Below the pieces are notes generated by a model, which searched no databases, was not told where the DNA came from, and worked only from the letters and a program-made list of their open reading frames with translations. 64,000 nucleotides of DNA from Helicobacter pylori (GTDB lineage: Bacteria > Campylobacterota > Campylobacteria > Campylobacterales > Helicobacteraceae): the NCBI RefSeq assembly GCF_030323545.1, contig NZ_CP122954.1:1054001-1118000 (forward strand), in the 5' to 3' direction. A program made the position numbers and the translations under genes. This document shows positions 1-10,071 of this stretch, one piece after another (position 1 is the stretch's first letter; each line of letters opens with the position of its first letter).

Positions 1-2
1 TT

Positions 3-974
3 TCATTATTTGCTGGAGCCGGAGGGCTAGATTTAGGCTTTGAGAAAGCAGGGTTTAAAATAGTTGTTGCAAATGAATATGATAAAAATATTACACCTAC
101 TTACAGACTAAATCATAAAAACACACAACTACTAGAAAAAGACATTAAAGATTTACAAACCAGTGAAATTAACTTTTCTGTTGATGGGATTATTGGCGGT
201 CCGCCATGCCAGAGTTGGTCAGAGGCCGGGAATTTAAAAGGTATTGATGATGCTAGAGGGCAGTTATTTTATGAATATTTGCGCCTTTTAAGAGAGCTTA
301 AGCCTAAATTTTTTTTAGCTGAAAATGTAAGGGGCATGCTCGCTCAACGCCACGAAACGAGTGTAAAAAATATCCTTAATGCTTTTAAAGAGTGCGGTTA
401 TGAAGTCAATACGCATTTAGTGAATGCTAAAGATTATGGAGTGGCACAAGAAAGGCTCAGGGTTTTTTATATTGGTTTTAGGAAAGATTTAAAAATCAAT
501 TATATTTTTCCTAAAGGTTCAACGCATTTAAAAAAACTCACTTTAAAAGATGTTATTTGGGATCTAAAAGATAGCGTGGTGTGCGCTTTAGCGAAAAACA
601 AACGAAACCCTAAGGCCATTAACAATCATGAATATTTTATTGGTTCTTATTCGCCGATCTTTATGAGCAGAAATCGTGTAAAAAATTGGGACGAACAAGC
701 CTTTACTATACAAGCATCAGGAAGGCAATGCCAACTACACCCACAAGCCCCAAAAATGGCTAAATTTGGCAAAAATGATTGCAGATTTATAGAAAATTAC
801 CAACATTTATACCGCCGTTTGAGCGTGCGGGAGTGCGCAAGGATTCAAGGTTTTGATGATGATTTTTATTTTGTTTATGAAAACCTTAACGACGCTTATA
901 AAATGATAGGCAATGCTGTGCCTGTGAGTTTAGCTAAAGAAATTGCTGTAAGTATCTATAAGGTGTTGTATTGA
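3..974 (+). CDS. HaeIII-like DNA (cytosine-5) methyltransferase, 5' partial
   Basis: The reading frame is open from the window edge, so the start codon lies outside. All C5-methyltransferase signatures are present in order: the SAM-binding motif [11 protein letters not shown] at the very start, the catalytic motif GGPPCQSWS with its PCQ cysteine, ENVRG, the QERLR motif, and GNAVPVSLA near the C-terminus. The target-recognition part contains [16 protein letters not shown] and [14 protein letters not shown], which I recognise from M.HaeIII, so GGCC specificity is inferred. Only a few N-terminal residues are missing. The stop TGA overlaps the TTG start of the following endonuclease, giving a tightly coupled modification-then-restriction operon. 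Specificity itself is unproven here. Confidence 0.93.
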   Translation, partial: SLFAGAGGLDLGFEKAGFKIVVANEYDKNITPTYRLNHKNTQLLEKDIKDLQTSEINFSVDGIIGGPPCQSWSEAGNLKGIDDARGQLFYEYLRLLRELKPKFFLAENVRGMLAQRHETSVKNILNAFKECGYEVNTHLVNAKDYGVAQERLRVFYIGFRKDLKINYIFPKGSTHLKKLTLKDVIWDLKDSVVCALAKNKRNPKAINNHEYFIGSYSPIFMSRNRVKNWDEQAFTIQASGRQCQLHPQAPKMAKFGKNDCRFIENYQHLYRRLSVRECARIQGFDDDFYFVYENLNDAYKMIGNAVPVSLAKEIAVSIYKVLY

Positions 975-1924
975 GCAATAAAAGCAATAATCAAGGTAGA
1001 GCATATGAATACGCATGGTGTTTAGCTTTAGAGCAAAAATTAAGCGTTTTAAAAAAGGTTATAGTGGATAAACAAAATGGTTTTAACGCAGCTAATAGAG
1101 CTTATGAAAGTTTAGAAAAATCCCTACAAGAGCGTTATTTAGAAAGCGCTAAACAAGGCGTATTGCTTTTATTAGATTGTGAGCCATTATTAAGCGAAAT
1201 CATAGGGAGTTTGCAAAATGAAATTACCCTATCGTTGCAAAAAGACAAACTTGGTGAAATAGGTGATATCCGGGATATTTTAATTTATTTTGATAGATTT
1301 TGCATAGGATTAAGCATCAAACATAACCATGAAGCAATAAAGCATTCTAGGCTTTCTAAAGACTTGGATTTTGGAGAAAAATGGCTAGGCGTTAGAGTGT
1401 CTCAAAATTACAAAGACACTATAAAACCACTCTTTGAAAGACTAGAAAACGCCAAAAAAGAAGGCATGTTATGGAGGGATTTCCCTAATAAAGAACAAGA
1501 AATTTATGCCCCATTATTACAAGCTTTTAAAAAAGAGGTTTTAAGAATTGATGAAAATAAGGAAAATAAAGTCCCTCAAAAAATGGTGGAGTATTTGCTA
1601 GGCAAATACGATTTTTACAAAGCGATTTTGTTAGAAAGAGAACAAAAAACTAAATTAGAGGCATACCATTTTAATAATACTCTTAATCGCAGCATGAAAA
1701 ATAAGCCTAAAAAAATTATCCCTTTAAGCAAATTGCCTACTAGAATGATTTATTTTGATTTCAAACCCAAAAGTTTCAATACATTAGAGTTAGTTTTAAA
1801 TGAAGGGTGGTCATTTTCATTACGCATCCATAATGCAAGCTCTAGGGTGGAACCAAGCTTGAAATTTGATATAAAATTGCTTTCAAAACCTGAGAGTGTT
1901 GCAGTTTTTATAGTAGGGTTTTAG
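971..1924 (+). CDS. HaeIII-family type II restriction endonuclease
   Basis: A 317-residue protein starting with TTG inside the stop codon of the upstream methyltransferase. Length and the opening [14 protein letters not shown], together with the central DIRDILIYF...[17 protein letters not shown] segment, fit the HaeIII restriction endonuclease family (about 318 residues). The S-I-K-H-N-H-E stretch around residues 115-121 is a plausible active-site element. Predicted to cut GGCC; the partner methylase would protect the host. The frame is intact from start to stop, so the enzyme may be active. Family assignment rests on recalled sequence likeness plus its methylase partner, not a search. Confidence 0.8.
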   Translation: MSNKSNNQGRAYEYAWCLALEQKLSVLKKVIVDKQNGFNAANRAYESLEKSLQERYLESAKQGVLLLLDCEPLLSEIIGSLQNEITLSLQKDKLGEIGDIRDILIYFDRFCIGLSIKHNHEAIKHSRLSKDLDFGEKWLGVRVSQNYKDTIKPLFERLENAKKEGMLWRDFPNKEQEIYAPLLQAFKKEVLRIDENKENKVPQKMVEYLLGKYDFYKAILLEREQKTKLEAYHFNNTLNRSMKNKPKKIIPLSKLPTRMIYFDFKPKSFNTLELVLNEGWSFSLRIHNASSRVEPSLKFDIKLLSKPESVAVFIVGF

Positions 1925-1960
1925 GCAAACAAAAAAGCTCTATTTTTTAATCAAATAAGC

Positions 1961-1966
1961 TATAAT
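1961..1966 (+). promoter_or_regulatory. -10 hexamer for hupA
   Basis: A perfect TATAAT lies 36 bases upstream of the hupA ATG, between the restriction gene and hupA. H. pylori sigma-80 promoters depend mainly on this -10 element, so hupA is probably transcribed independently of the R-M genes. Confidence 0.6.
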
Positions 1967-2002
1967 CACCCTTTTAAAAGTCATTTTTTAAAAGGGGTTT
2001 GA

Positions 2003-2689
2003 ATGGTATTTGACAGAACGATAAGCGCAAGAGAAAAAAAAGTAGCTAAAACGCTTGGGATTATTGGGATTGTCTTTTTTATTTTGTTTGGCATCGTGAT
2101 AAGCGGGGTGGCTTTTCAAAAAGAGTGGGTGCAAGCGTTAGACGCATTTTTTATAGACTTGATCCGTAACCCTGCCCCCATTCAAGGGAGCGCGTGGCTT
2201 TCTTTCGTGTTTTTTAGCACATGGTTTGCGCAAAGCAAGCTCACCACTCCTATAGCCTTACTCATTGGCTTGTGGTTTGGGTTTCAAAAACGCATCGCTT
2301 TGGGGGTGTGGTTTTTCTTTAGCATCTTATTAGGTGAATTCACCTTAAAATCCCTTAAGCTTTTAGTGGCGCGCCCACGGCCTGTAACCAATGGTGAATT
2401 GGTTTTTGCGCATGGCTTTAGTTTCCCTAGCGGGCATGCTTTGGCTTCAGCACTTTTTTACGGCTCTTTGGCGTTGTTGTTATGCTATTCTAACGCAAAT
2501 GCTCGCATTAAAACGATTATTGCTGTGGTTTTACTTTTTTGGATTTTTTTAATGTCGTATGATAGGGTTTATTTAGGGGTGCATTACCCTAGCGATGTTT
2601 TAGGAGGGTTTTTATTAGGGATTGCTTGGTCGTGCTGCTCTTTAGCGCTTTATTTGGGGTTTTTGAAACGCCCTTATAAAGCCGCTTAA
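2003..2689 (+). CDS. hupA: PAP2-family membrane phosphatase HupA (HP0851-like)
   Basis: A 228-residue polytopic membrane protein with the complete lipid phosphatase signature: KLLVARPRP (KX6RP), FPSGHAL (PSGH) and a late RVYLGVHYPSDV (SRX5HX3D type). About six membrane segments are visible. The family removes phosphate from lipid carriers. The H. pylori HP0851 protein has been described as an undecaprenyl-pyrophosphate phosphatase (HupA) that also influences lipid A modification and cationic peptide resistance; I assign the name from that memory and from position. The AAAAGGGG ribosome site precedes ATG. It runs convergent to the next gene with only about 20 bases between stops. Confidence 0.85.
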   Translation: MVFDRTISAREKKVAKTLGIIGIVFFILFGIVISGVAFQKEWVQALDAFFIDLIRNPAPIQGSAWLSFVFFSTWFAQSKLTTPIALLIGLWFGFQKRIALGVWFFFSILLGEFTLKSLKLLVARPRPVTNGELVFAHGFSFPSGHALASALFYGSLALLLCYSNANARIKTIIAVVLLFWIFLMSYDRVYLGVHYPSDVLGGFLLGIAWSCCSLALYLGFLKRPYKAA

Positions 2690-2712
2690 AGCGTTTTTTA
2701 AAATCTCATTTT

Positions 2713-3654
2713 TTAAAAAGAAAGCGATGGGTTAGGGTATAACTCCTCTTTCTTTTTAACCTCATCAAATTCATCTTTATAGCGGTGTTGGTGGTTTGGA
2801 TCATAATCCACAACGCTCTTTAAGAAACCGCTGAATTTTTCATTTTTCGCGCTAAGCTCTGAAGCCACGGTGTAATCAATCTTTTCTTTGTATTTAGCGT
2901 TCAATAAAATAGCGCTTTTATCCTCATCAGTTCTTAAATCAATCACGCCAATCCCAAAACTCGCATGCAAACGCTTCAACAAATCCATGAGTTGGGGATT
3001 GTGCGTATCAATATGACAGCCCACCAAATACCCCTCATTAGCCCACGAGCTGTTAGAAATCGCTTGAAAATAACACTCCCTGCAATTATGCACGCTGATT
3101 TCTCTTTTCAATTCAAAGCTCACCAGTTTAACGGGTAAAGTGTCAAATTTCTTAGAAAAAGCGATTAAATTTTCATTAGACAATTCAGCGTGCAAAAACC
3201 TAACCCCCACCATGTCCGGATAAAGCCACCTGTCCATGCCTTTTGGCGATTTTGAACTCTCTTCGTGAAAAATGGTTTTCGTGTAGCATTTCAAATTTTC
3301 ATTGTGGCAAGCCATGTAAGTTAAAAAAGGGTGCAAATTTCTTTCATGCACGATTTTAACGCTTGGAGCGCTTGGCTTTTGAGTATTCAAAACCGGCTCT
3401 TTAGCCGCGCCTTTTAAAGCGATTAAGGTTGGTTTTTCTTGCACTTTCAAAAAAGGCAGTTTTTCGCCCTTGCTTAAGGCTGTATAAATATAAGCGCTAA
3501 CGCTCTGGTGTGGGGTCTCGCCCCCATAATCAAACATGTTTGTAATCTCGCCTTTTTCAAAAAGCTCTTTGGCTTTATCATAAATCTCAGTAACCTTAAT
3601 AGGCCCTGTAATTTCTAAAACGCTTTGAATGATTTCAATATCTTGCGGTTTCAT
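2713..3654 (-). CDS. HARE-HTH plus PD-(D/E)XK-like protein (HrgA/COG2958-like, HP0852)
   Basis: A 313-residue cytoplasmic protein. Residues 1-75 look like a HARE-HTH winged-helix domain (DIEIIQSVLEITGPIKVTEIYDKA then TPHQSVSAYIYTAL), a fold found on restriction-type proteins. Residues 130-200 carry YPDMVGVRF followed by LVSFELKRE, the D...ExK spacing of a PD-(D/E)XK nuclease core. This architecture matches what is annotated in Helicobacter as HrgA or COG2958 protein. Its start codon overlaps the stop of the upstream ABC-F gene (ATGA), so the two are translationally coupled. Target and biological role are unknown; nuclease activity is inferred from motif only. Confidence 0.7.
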   Translation of the reverse strand: MKPQDIEIIQSVLEITGPIKVTEIYDKAKELFEKGEITNMFDYGGETPHQSVSAYIYTALSKGEKLPFLKVQEKPTLIALKGAAKEPVLNTQKPSAPSVKIVHERNLHPFLTYMACHNENLKCYTKTIFHEESSKSPKGMDRWLYPDMVGVRFLHAELSNENLIAFSKKFDTLPVKLVSFELKREISVHNCRECYFQAISNSSWANEGYLVGCHIDTHNPQLMDLLKRLHASFGIGVIDLRTDEDKSAILLNAKYKEKIDYTVASELSAKNEKFSGFLKSVVDYDPNHQHRYKDEFDEVKKKEELYPNPSLSF

Positions 3655-5252
3655 TTTTTACTCGCTAAATACTCTTCATAACTGCCTTTAAAATCAATGA
3701 TTGAAGCGCCTTTAGGGCTTGGGACTAATTCAATGATCCGATTAGCATACGCATCAATGAGCTCTCTGTCATGGCTTATGCAAATCAGCGCCCCATCAAA
3801 TTTAAAGAGCGCTTCGCCTAGTGCGATAATCGCTTCTAAATCCAAATGGTTAGTTGGCTCATCTAAGACTAAGAAATTCCCCCCCTCTAGCATGAGCTTG
3901 GATAAAACCATTCGGTGTTTTTCGCCCCCGCTTAAAGCGTTCACGCATTTTTCTTGTTCTTCGCCATTAAAAAGCATCCTCCCTAAAGCGTTCCTAACCT
4001 CAGCGCTTTCAATCTTTTTATTGAAATTAAAAAGCCATTGATACAAGGTCTCTTCCCCGCTGATTTCTTCGCTCACATTTTGAGGGAAATAGCCTTTTGA
4101 AACGGTCGCTCCCCATTTCACTACGCCTGTATCTGGCTTTAACTCTTCTACTAAAATTTTACAAAGCGTGGATTTACCCACGCCGTTTGGCCCTATGAGG
4201 GCGATCTTGTCTTTAGGCATCACTTTCAAGCTCACTTGATTTAAAACGATTTGCCCATCATAACTTTTAGAGATGTTTTCGCATTCTAAAGCTTCATTAC
4301 CGATGGTGCGTTTGGGTTTGAAAATAATGCTAGGATCCCTCCTGCTAGATACCGCTAAATTTTGAATGTCTAATTTATCCAGTTGTTTTTGGCGGCTGGT
4401 GGCTTGCTTGGCTTTAGAAGCGTTAGCGCTAAAACGAGCGATGAATTTTTCTAGCTCTTCTTTTTCTTTGAGCTTTTTATTGCGTTCGGCCTCTTGCTGT
4501 TTAATCATCAAAGTAGAAGCGATATACCAATCGTCATAATTCCCGCTAAATTCGCGCACGCTGTGAAAATCCAAATCTAAAATATGCGTGCATACCGCAT
4601 TCAAAAAATGCCTGTCATGGCTGATGACTACCATCGTGCCTTCATGGCGTTTGAGGTTGTTTTCTAGCCATTCAATGGCGTTTAAATCCAGATTGTTGGT
4701 CGGCTCATCTAAAAGCAAAATATCCGGTTTAGGGAACAAAACTTGAGCGAGAAGGATTTTAAATTTATCGCTGCTTGGCAAGGTTTTCATCAAATCGTTG
4801 TGCCTAGAGCTAGGAATGCCTAAATCTTCTAGGATTTTTTCAATCACCACTTCGCATTCATACATGGGATCTTCTTCTACGCAAATGGTTTCTAACTCCC
4901 CTAATCTGGCATTCACTTTATCATCGCTCAAATCGCTTTCAATGTATAAGCGCTCTTTTTCTTTGATGGCGTCATACAAACGCTTATTGCCTATCAAAAC
5001 CGCATCTTTAAGGCTCAAATCTTCAAAAGCGTATTGATCCTGCCCTAAAACCCCCATTCTCATGCCGCTTGTGATGATGACTTCCCCACTGCTACAATCA
5101 ATGCTCTTGCTTAAAATCTTTAAAAAAGTGGATTTTCCTGCCCCATTAGCCCCAATCAGCCCGTAGCGCTTGTTTTTATCCAGCTTGATATTCACATTCT
5201 CAAACAATTTTTTAGTCGCATAGCGTTGCGTTAAGTTGATGGTTTGCAGCAT
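3651..5252 (-). CDS. ABC-F family ATPase, YbiT-type (HP0853)
   Basis: A 533-residue soluble protein with two ATP-binding cassettes and no membrane segments. Walker A motifs are GANGAGKST (near residue 35) and GPNGVGKST (near residue 353); the second signature is LSGGEKHRM, and both cassettes end in LLLDEPTNNLDL or LVLDEPTNHLDLE. The basic linker between them (FSANASKAKQATSRQKQLDK) and overall pattern match YbiT of the ABC-F group, which act on the ribosome rather than in transport. The first cassette's signature is degenerate (TLPSSDKFK), as is common in YbiT. First gene of a two-gene unit with the HrgA-like gene. Confidence 0.88.
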   Translation of the reverse strand: MLQTINLTQRYATKKLFENVNIKLDKNKRYGLIGANGAGKSTFLKILSKSIDCSSGEVIITSGMRMGVLGQDQYAFEDLSLKDAVLIGNKRLYDAIKEKERLYIESDLSDDKVNARLGELETICVEEDPMYECEVVIEKILEDLGIPSSRHNDLMKTLPSSDKFKILLAQVLFPKPDILLLDEPTNNLDLNAIEWLENNLKRHEGTMVVISHDRHFLNAVCTHILDLDFHSVREFSGNYDDWYIASTLMIKQQEAERNKKLKEKEELEKFIARFSANASKAKQATSRQKQLDKLDIQNLAVSSRRDPSIIFKPKRTIGNEALECENISKSYDGQIVLNQVSLKVMPKDKIALIGPNGVGKSTLCKILVEELKPDTGVVKWGATVSKGYFPQNVSEEISGEETLYQWLFNFNKKIESAEVRNALGRMLFNGEEQEKCVNALSGGEKHRMVLSKLMLEGGNFLVLDEPTNHLDLEAIIALGEALFKFDGALICISHDRELIDAYANRIIELVPSPKGASIIDFKGSYEEYLASKK

Positions 5253-5458
5253 CTTATGATTTCCTTATTTTTTGTGATCAGACTTATAGAAAGCTTATTG
5301 TAGCGTTTTCTTTACAATATTGTATCCCTTGCTTATTATGGTTATCTGTAAGATCTTTGACGATCAAATCTTGTCCGAGTTTATTTAATTTTTTCTCTTG
5401 ATTTTTTATTCAAATTAAGGTAAAAATAATGTTTTAAAGCAAAAAAAGGATCGTGTCA

Positions 5459-6436
5459 TTGAAAATATTTGATTACGAAGACATCCAGCTCATTCCTAAT
5501 AAATGCATTGTGAATAGCCGTTCAGAGTGTGATACGACCGTTACCTTAGGCAAACACGCATTTAAAATGCCCGTAGTTCCAGCAAACATGCAAACAATCA
5601 TCAACGACTCGATCGCAGAATTTCTAGCGGAAAATAGCTATTTCTACATCATGCACCGTTTTGATGGAGCAACAAGAATCCCGTTTGTCAAAAAAATGAA
5701 GGAACGCCAATGGATCAGCTCCATCAGCGTTGGGGTGAAAAAGGAAGAATATCTTTTTATAGAAGAGTTGGCCAAACAAAAATTAGCACCAGATTATATC
5801 ACGATCGATATTGCACATGGCCATTCAAATTCTGTCATTGAAATGATCCAACACATCAAAACGCATTTGCCAGAAACTTTTGTGATTGCCGGGAATGTTG
5901 GCACACCAGAAGCAGTCCGTGAATTAGAGAACGCCGGTGCTGACGCTACAAAAGTTGGCATCGGGCCTGGAAAAGTGTGTATCACTAAAATCAAAACAGG
6001 CTTTGGCACGGGTGGTTGGCAACTAGCGGCCCTTAGATGGTGTGCTAAAGCAGCAAGAAAACCGATTATTGCAGATGGTGGCATCCGCACGCATGGCGAT
6101 ATTGCGAAATCAATACGCTTTGGCGCGACAATGGTCATGATTGGCTCGCTTTTTGCAGGGCATGAAGAATCATCTGGAGAAACAAAAATAGAAAATGGTA
6201 TCGCATATAAAGAATATTTCGGTTCAGCTTCAGAGTTCCAAAAAGGTGAAAAGAAAAATATTGAAGGTAAGAAAATTTGGATCCAGCATAAAGGATCATT
6301 AAAAGATACGCTGATTGAAATGCATCAAGATTTGCAATCTTCAATTTCTTATGCAGGCGGAAGAGACCTTGAAGCGATTCGAAAAGTTGATTATGTTATT
6401 GTAAAAAATTCAATTTTCAACGGGGACGCAATCTAA
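5459..6436 (+). CDS. guaC: GMP reductase
   Basis: Converts GMP to IMP with NADPH in purine salvage. The TIM-barrel protein has the IMPDH/GMPR hallmarks: [38 protein letters not shown] with the catalytic cysteine, and [14 protein letters not shown] chose TTG at 5459 because it sits eight bases from the AAAGGA ribosome site and gives the usual N-terminus [13 protein letters not shown] (325 residues). GTG at 5453, two residues longer, is only two bases from that site. Codon choice (many GGT, ATC, CGC and GCA) differs from its neighbours, and the protein resembles the short Firmicute-type enzyme, suggesting horizontal acquisition. Confidence 0.92.
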   Translation: MKIFDYEDIQLIPNKCIVNSRSECDTTVTLGKHAFKMPVVPANMQTIINDSIAEFLAENSYFYIMHRFDGATRIPFVKKMKERQWISSISVGVKKEEYLFIEELAKQKLAPDYITIDIAHGHSNSVIEMIQHIKTHLPETFVIAGNVGTPEAVRELENAGADATKVGIGPGKVCITKIKTGFGTGGWQLAALRWCAKAARKPIIADGGIRTHGDIAKSIRFGATMVMIGSLFAGHEESSGETKIENGIAYKEYFGSASEFQKGEKKNIEGKKIWIQHKGSLKDTLIEMHQDLQSSISYAGGRDLEAIRKVDYVIVKNSIFNGDAI

Positions 6437-6595
6437 AAAAATTGATGAAACGAAAGCAAAGGCAGAAAAAATAGTCTTCAACTTGTTTTTCAAGCGATTT
6501 GCTTTGACTTGGATTTTTGTTGTTTCTTAATCCTTTTTTTATTCTCATCTCGTAGGATCGTTTTCTTTTTAAATTCAAGCGCATAGCCTTTGAAT

Positions 6596-7174
6596 TTAAT
6601 TTTTACGAGCGAAATGCCTTTCAATGCAATCGCATAAGATGTGGATCATAAGAATGTGCATTTCTTGGATCCGTGGGGTATCATCGCTAGGGACAATCAA
6701 AGCGACATCGCTTAAAGGCTTCATTTTCCCCCCATCACGCCCCGCTAAACTAAGCGTTTTCATCCCTAAATCTTTAGCTTTTTCATAAGCTTTCAGGACA
6801 TTTTTGGAATTACCGCTTGTAGAAATCCCTATCAAAACATCGTTTTTTACCCCCAACGCTTCCACTTGTCTGGCAAACACTTCTTCATAACCATAATCGT
6901 TCGCAATGGCGGTAAGAGCTGAGGTATCCGTGCTTAAACTTAAGGCGCTCAAGCCTTTCCTTTCCAATTTATAGCGCCCAGTCAATTCAGCGGCAAAATG
7001 TTGCGCATCGCTAGCGCTCCCCCCGTTACCGCAAATAAGGATTTTCCCTTGATTTTCTAAAGTTTCTATCAAAAGATGAACGCTTTGTTTTAACGCTTCT
7101 TGCAAATTCTCTAAACTTTTTTCTAACGCTTCCTTATGGGCTAAAAATTCTTTTTTAATTAAACCATCAATCAT
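6596..7174 (-). CDS. gmhA: sedoheptulose-7-phosphate isomerase
   Basis: First enzyme of ADP-heptose synthesis for the LPS core: isomerises sedoheptulose 7-phosphate to heptose 7-phosphate. The 192-residue SIS-domain protein shows [24 protein letters not shown] (sugar-phosphate site), [12 protein letters not shown] and a C-terminal [12 protein letters not shown], typical of GmhA. The ATG overlaps the end of hldE by eight bases and has AAAAGGACA upstream. Last gene of the minus-strand block gmhB-hldD-hldE-gmhA, so all four ADP-heptose functions are clustered here. Confidence 0.95.
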   Translation of the reverse strand: MIDGLIKKEFLAHKEALEKSLENLQEALKQSVHLLIETLENQGKILICGNGGSASDAQHFAAELTGRYKLERKGLSALSLSTDTSALTAIANDYGYEEVFARQVEALGVKNDVLIGISTSGNSKNVLKAYEKAKDLGMKTLSLAGRDGGKMKPLSDVALIVPSDDTPRIQEMHILMIHILCDCIERHFARKN

Positions 7175-8552
7175 TGCATGTCCTTTTAATTTTTTCTATG
7201 ATAGCGCTCGTGGAATAACCTTCTTCAAACTCCATCAAGCGGGTTTCTTTAGCAAACTCGCTCCCTACGACTTCTTGATTGAGATAGTCCGCTCCCTTGA
7301 CTAAAATATCAGGCCTTAGGGCTTGAATCAATTTGATTGGTGTGTCTTCTTCAAACACCACGACATAATCCACGCAAGACAAACTCGCCAAAAGAAACGC
7401 TCTGTCTTTTTCGCTCACTATGGGGCGTTTATCCCCCTTAAGCCTTTTAATAGAAGCGTCGCTATTTAACCCCACAATGAGAATATCCCCTAAAGCTTTA
7501 GCCTTTTGCAAATAACTCGCATGCCCTTTATGGAGGAGGTCAAAACAGCCATTGGTGAAAACGATTTTTTGCTGATCTAAAGTTTCTAACAGCTTTTCTA
7601 AAGAAAGGATTTTAGGGTGCGTTTGGTTTAAAATCAAAGCGATTTCTTCTAAACTCGCTAACGCGCTCCCCATTTTACCCACCACCACCGCCGCAGCCGC
7701 ATTGGCAAACTCGCAAGCATCTTTTAGGCTCTTTGATTCTAATAAAGAAAGCGTTAAAGACGCGATCACCGTATCGCCTGCCCCCGTTACATCATAAACT
7801 TCTTTAGCGATAGTGGGGCAATTGACTAACTCGCCTTTTTCTAAAAAAGCGATGCCTTGTTCGCTCAAGGTTACTAAAGGCATAGCGATTTGATAAGTTT
7901 CTTTTAAGATTTGGAGCGCTTTTGATAAATTCGCATGGCTGTCTAATTTCAAATGGAGCGCTTGCTCTAATTCAGCGCGATTAGGCGTGATCAAACTCGC
8001 ATGGGAATATTTGCTATAATCCTTTCCTTTAGGGTCGCATAAAATGAGCTTGTGGTGTTTGTTGGCTAGAGCGATCATTTTTTGAGTGAGTTCAAAATCC
8101 AACACGCCCTTATTGTAATCTGAAAGGATAACGCCATCTATTTCTTTAATTTTTTCTGTGAAAAAATCTAAAAGTTTTTTTCTTAAATCAGCGTTTAAGG
8201 GGTCTTTGATTTCCTTATCCACGCGCACGATTTGCTGGTTTTGCGCGATGATGCGCGTTTTAAGCGTGGTGCAACGGGTTTTATCTATTAAGACGCCTGA
8301 AGTGTCAATCCCTCTTGTTTTTAAAGCGCTAATGAAATGCTTGCCCTCTAAATCATCGCCCACTACCCCACATAAAAAAACTTTAGCTTTTAAAGAGGTA
8401 AGGTTATTAGCCACATTGGCCGCTCCGCCTAAATTCTTGCTTTCTTTTTTGACTTCTAAAACAGGCACAGGGGCTTCAGGCGAAAGCCTTTCGCTCTTCC
8501 CCCACAGGTAATAATCAGCGATCAGATCGCCTACGACTAGGATTTTTTTCAT
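7167..8552 (-). CDS. hldE: bifunctional heptose 7-phosphate kinase / heptose 1-phosphate adenylyltransferase
   Basis: A 461-residue two-domain enzyme. Residues 1-310 are a PfkB/ribokinase-like kinase ([10 protein letters not shown] near the start; [14 protein letters not shown] with the catalytic aspartate). Residues 330-461 are a nucleotidyltransferase with [17 protein letters not shown] (the HxGH motif) and a late [13 protein letters not shown]. It phosphorylates heptose 7-phosphate and then adds AMP to heptose 1-phosphate, on either side of the GmhB step. Its start overlaps the hldD stop (ATGA). Confidence 0.95.
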   Translation of the reverse strand: MKKILVVGDLIADYYLWGKSERLSPEAPVPVLEVKKESKNLGGAANVANNLTSLKAKVFLCGVVGDDLEGKHFISALKTRGIDTSGVLIDKTRCTTLKTRIIAQNQQIVRVDKEIKDPLNADLRKKLLDFFTEKIKEIDGVILSDYNKGVLDFELTQKMIALANKHHKLILCDPKGKDYSKYSHASLITPNRAELEQALHLKLDSHANLSKALQILKETYQIAMPLVTLSEQGIAFLEKGELVNCPTIAKEVYDVTGAGDTVIASLTLSLLESKSLKDACEFANAAAAVVVGKMGSALASLEEIALILNQTHPKILSLEKLLETLDQQKIVFTNGCFDLLHKGHASYLQKAKALGDILIVGLNSDASIKRLKGDKRPIVSEKDRAFLLASLSCVDYVVVFEEDTPIKLIQALRPDILVKGADYLNQEVVGSEFAKETRLMEFEEGYSTSAIIEKIKRTCND

Positions 8553-9541
8553 GCGTGCTGTTCTTTAAAAACCGCATGGATATGGGGCAAATAATCTTTA
8601 ATACCGCTTTCTAAATCGTATAAAGGGGTGTAATCCAAATCCAAAATAGCAGGTTCAATGTGTGCTTGGGTGTGCTTTTGGAAGAAGCAGTAAGGGTTTT
8701 TGATATAAGTTACTTTAAAATCCCCTAAATGCTCTTTTAAAATGCTAACGATTTCATTATAACTTCTGGCTTGGGAATAACCCACATTATAAACCCCGCT
8801 TTTTTGAGCCTTCATCGCTTTCACATTCGCTTGGATCACATCTTCAATATAGACAAAATCCCTTAATTGCTCGCCAAATTCAAAAAGTTTGACTTCCTTA
8901 AACGCCATTACGCCTAAGGCGAGTTGCAAGATCATAGAAGCGGTTTTCTCTTTATAAAATTCCCTAGGCCCATAGACATTAAAATACCTTAAGCCCACTT
9001 GAATATTGTCATTTGAATGGGAGAGGACCAATTCGTCCATGCAAAGCTTGGAAAAGCCATAAACGTTTTCAGGGCTTTCGTTTGAGCCTACCACATTGGG
9101 GGCTTTGGTGTTGCCATAAACGCCCGCTGAAGAAGCGTAAACCACTTTAGCCTTTTTTGAGCGAGCGATTTCTAAAAGGTTTAAAAAAGCCTGATAATTG
9201 GTTTTCATCACTAATTCTTGATCCAGCATGGTCGTATCAGAAACAGCGGCTTGGTGGAACAAATAATCAAAATGCAATTTTTCTAAACGCCTTAAATCTA
9301 AGGGGTTATTAATATCAGCTACAATCACCTCACCCTTAAAACCGATTAAATTCTTAAAATGCCCTAAAGAACTGGGGCGGTTATTATTAAAGAGCGTGTT
9401 ACTGCGAAACTTATCTAAAATGATTACTTTAGCTTTAGGGTGGTTCTCTTGAAAATAAAAGGCTAAATTACTACCCACAAAGCCAGCCCCACCGGTGATT
9501 AAAATGGTTTGATTTTCTAATTCATCATCAATATAACGCAT
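8549..9541 (-). CDS. hldD: ADP-glyceromanno-heptose 6-epimerase
   Basis: Epimerises ADP-D,D-heptose to ADP-L,D-heptose. It is a short-chain dehydrogenase/reductase with GGAGFVGSNLAF for NADP binding, then YASSAGVYG and the YGFSK catalytic Tyr-Lys pair near residues 160-165. ATG at 9541 is preferred over the GTG one codon upstream because it lies five bases after AGGA. Only eight bases separate it from gmhB. A DD-heptosyltransferase gene lies elsewhere in this window (40625), consistent with H. pylori LPS using both heptose epimers. Confidence 0.93.
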   Translation of the reverse strand: MRYIDDELENQTILITGGAGFVGSNLAFYFQENHPKAKVIILDKFRSNTLFNNNRPSSLGHFKNLIGFKGEVIVADINNPLDLRRLEKLHFDYLFHQAAVSDTTMLDQELVMKTNYQAFLNLLEIARSKKAKVVYASSAGVYGNTKAPNVVGSNESPENVYGFSKLCMDELVLSHSNDNIQVGLRYFNVYGPREFYKEKTASMILQLALGVMAFKEVKLFEFGEQLRDFVYIEDVIQANVKAMKAQKSGVYNVGYSQARSYNEIVSILKEHLGDFKVTYIKNPYCFFQKHTQAHIEPAILDLDYTPLYDLESGIKDYLPHIHAVFKEQHA

Positions 9542-9549
9542 CACTATCC

Positions 9550-10071
9550 TTATTTAATCCAATTGATCATCTCTTTAAGATCTTTACATTGTATCCAAGA
9601 ATGAGAAGTTTTTACAAAATTTGTGGCCAATAAAAGGTTTATTTTAACTTTAGCGTTCAAGCCGGCTAACATGTCACTCTCCTTATCGCCTATCATAAAA
9701 GATTGCTCCAAGCAAATTTGATGCTCTTTAGCGGCTTGCAAAATCAAAGAGGGCTTTGGCTTCCTGCAAGCGCAATTTTCTTCTGGGGCGTGCCTGCAAA
9801 AATAGATGCCATCCAAATTAAAACCTAATTCTTTGAGCAAGCTTTCTTGGAGGTATTCGGTGAGTTGTTCAAAATCTTTAAGGGTGTAATAGCCCCGGTT
9901 GATCCCAGATTGGTTGGTGATTAAAAGCAGTTTGTAGCCTAAAGATTTCGCATGGTTTAGTAATTCAAAAATCCCTTTTTGAAACTCAAAATCTTTTTTT
10001 TGACTCACATAGCCTTTATCAATATTGATAATGCCGTCTCTGTCCAAAAAAAGGGCTTTGTTAGTGTTCAT
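9550..10071 (-). CDS. gmhB: D-glycero-beta-D-manno-heptose-1,7-bisphosphate 7-phosphatase
   Basis: HAD-family phosphatase acting between the two HldE reactions. ALFLDRDGIIN carries the DxD nucleophile; the zinc-binding CRHAPEENCACRKPKP and the late MIGDKESDMLAG motif are diagnostic of GmhB/HisB-type enzymes. The reading frame extends upstream to 10095, but the ATG at 10071 gives the standard start MNTNKALFLDRDG. It overlaps the histidine-rich C-terminus of the upstream gene by 11 bases. Confidence 0.93.
   Translation of the reverse strand: MNTNKALFLDRDGIINIDKGYVSQKKDFEFQKGIFELLNHAKSLGYKLLLITNQSGINRGYYTLKDFEQLTEYLQESLLKELGFNLDGIYFCRHAPEENCACRKPKPSLILQAAKEHQICLEQSFMIGDKESDMLAGLNAKVKINLLLATNFVKTSHSWIQCKDLKEMINWIK

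Noticed and set aside
2683-2699. CGCTTAAAGCG followed by TTTTTT as a terminator after hupA
   Set aside because: The stem is only three to five base pairs with almost no loop and overlaps the stop codon; too weak to call.
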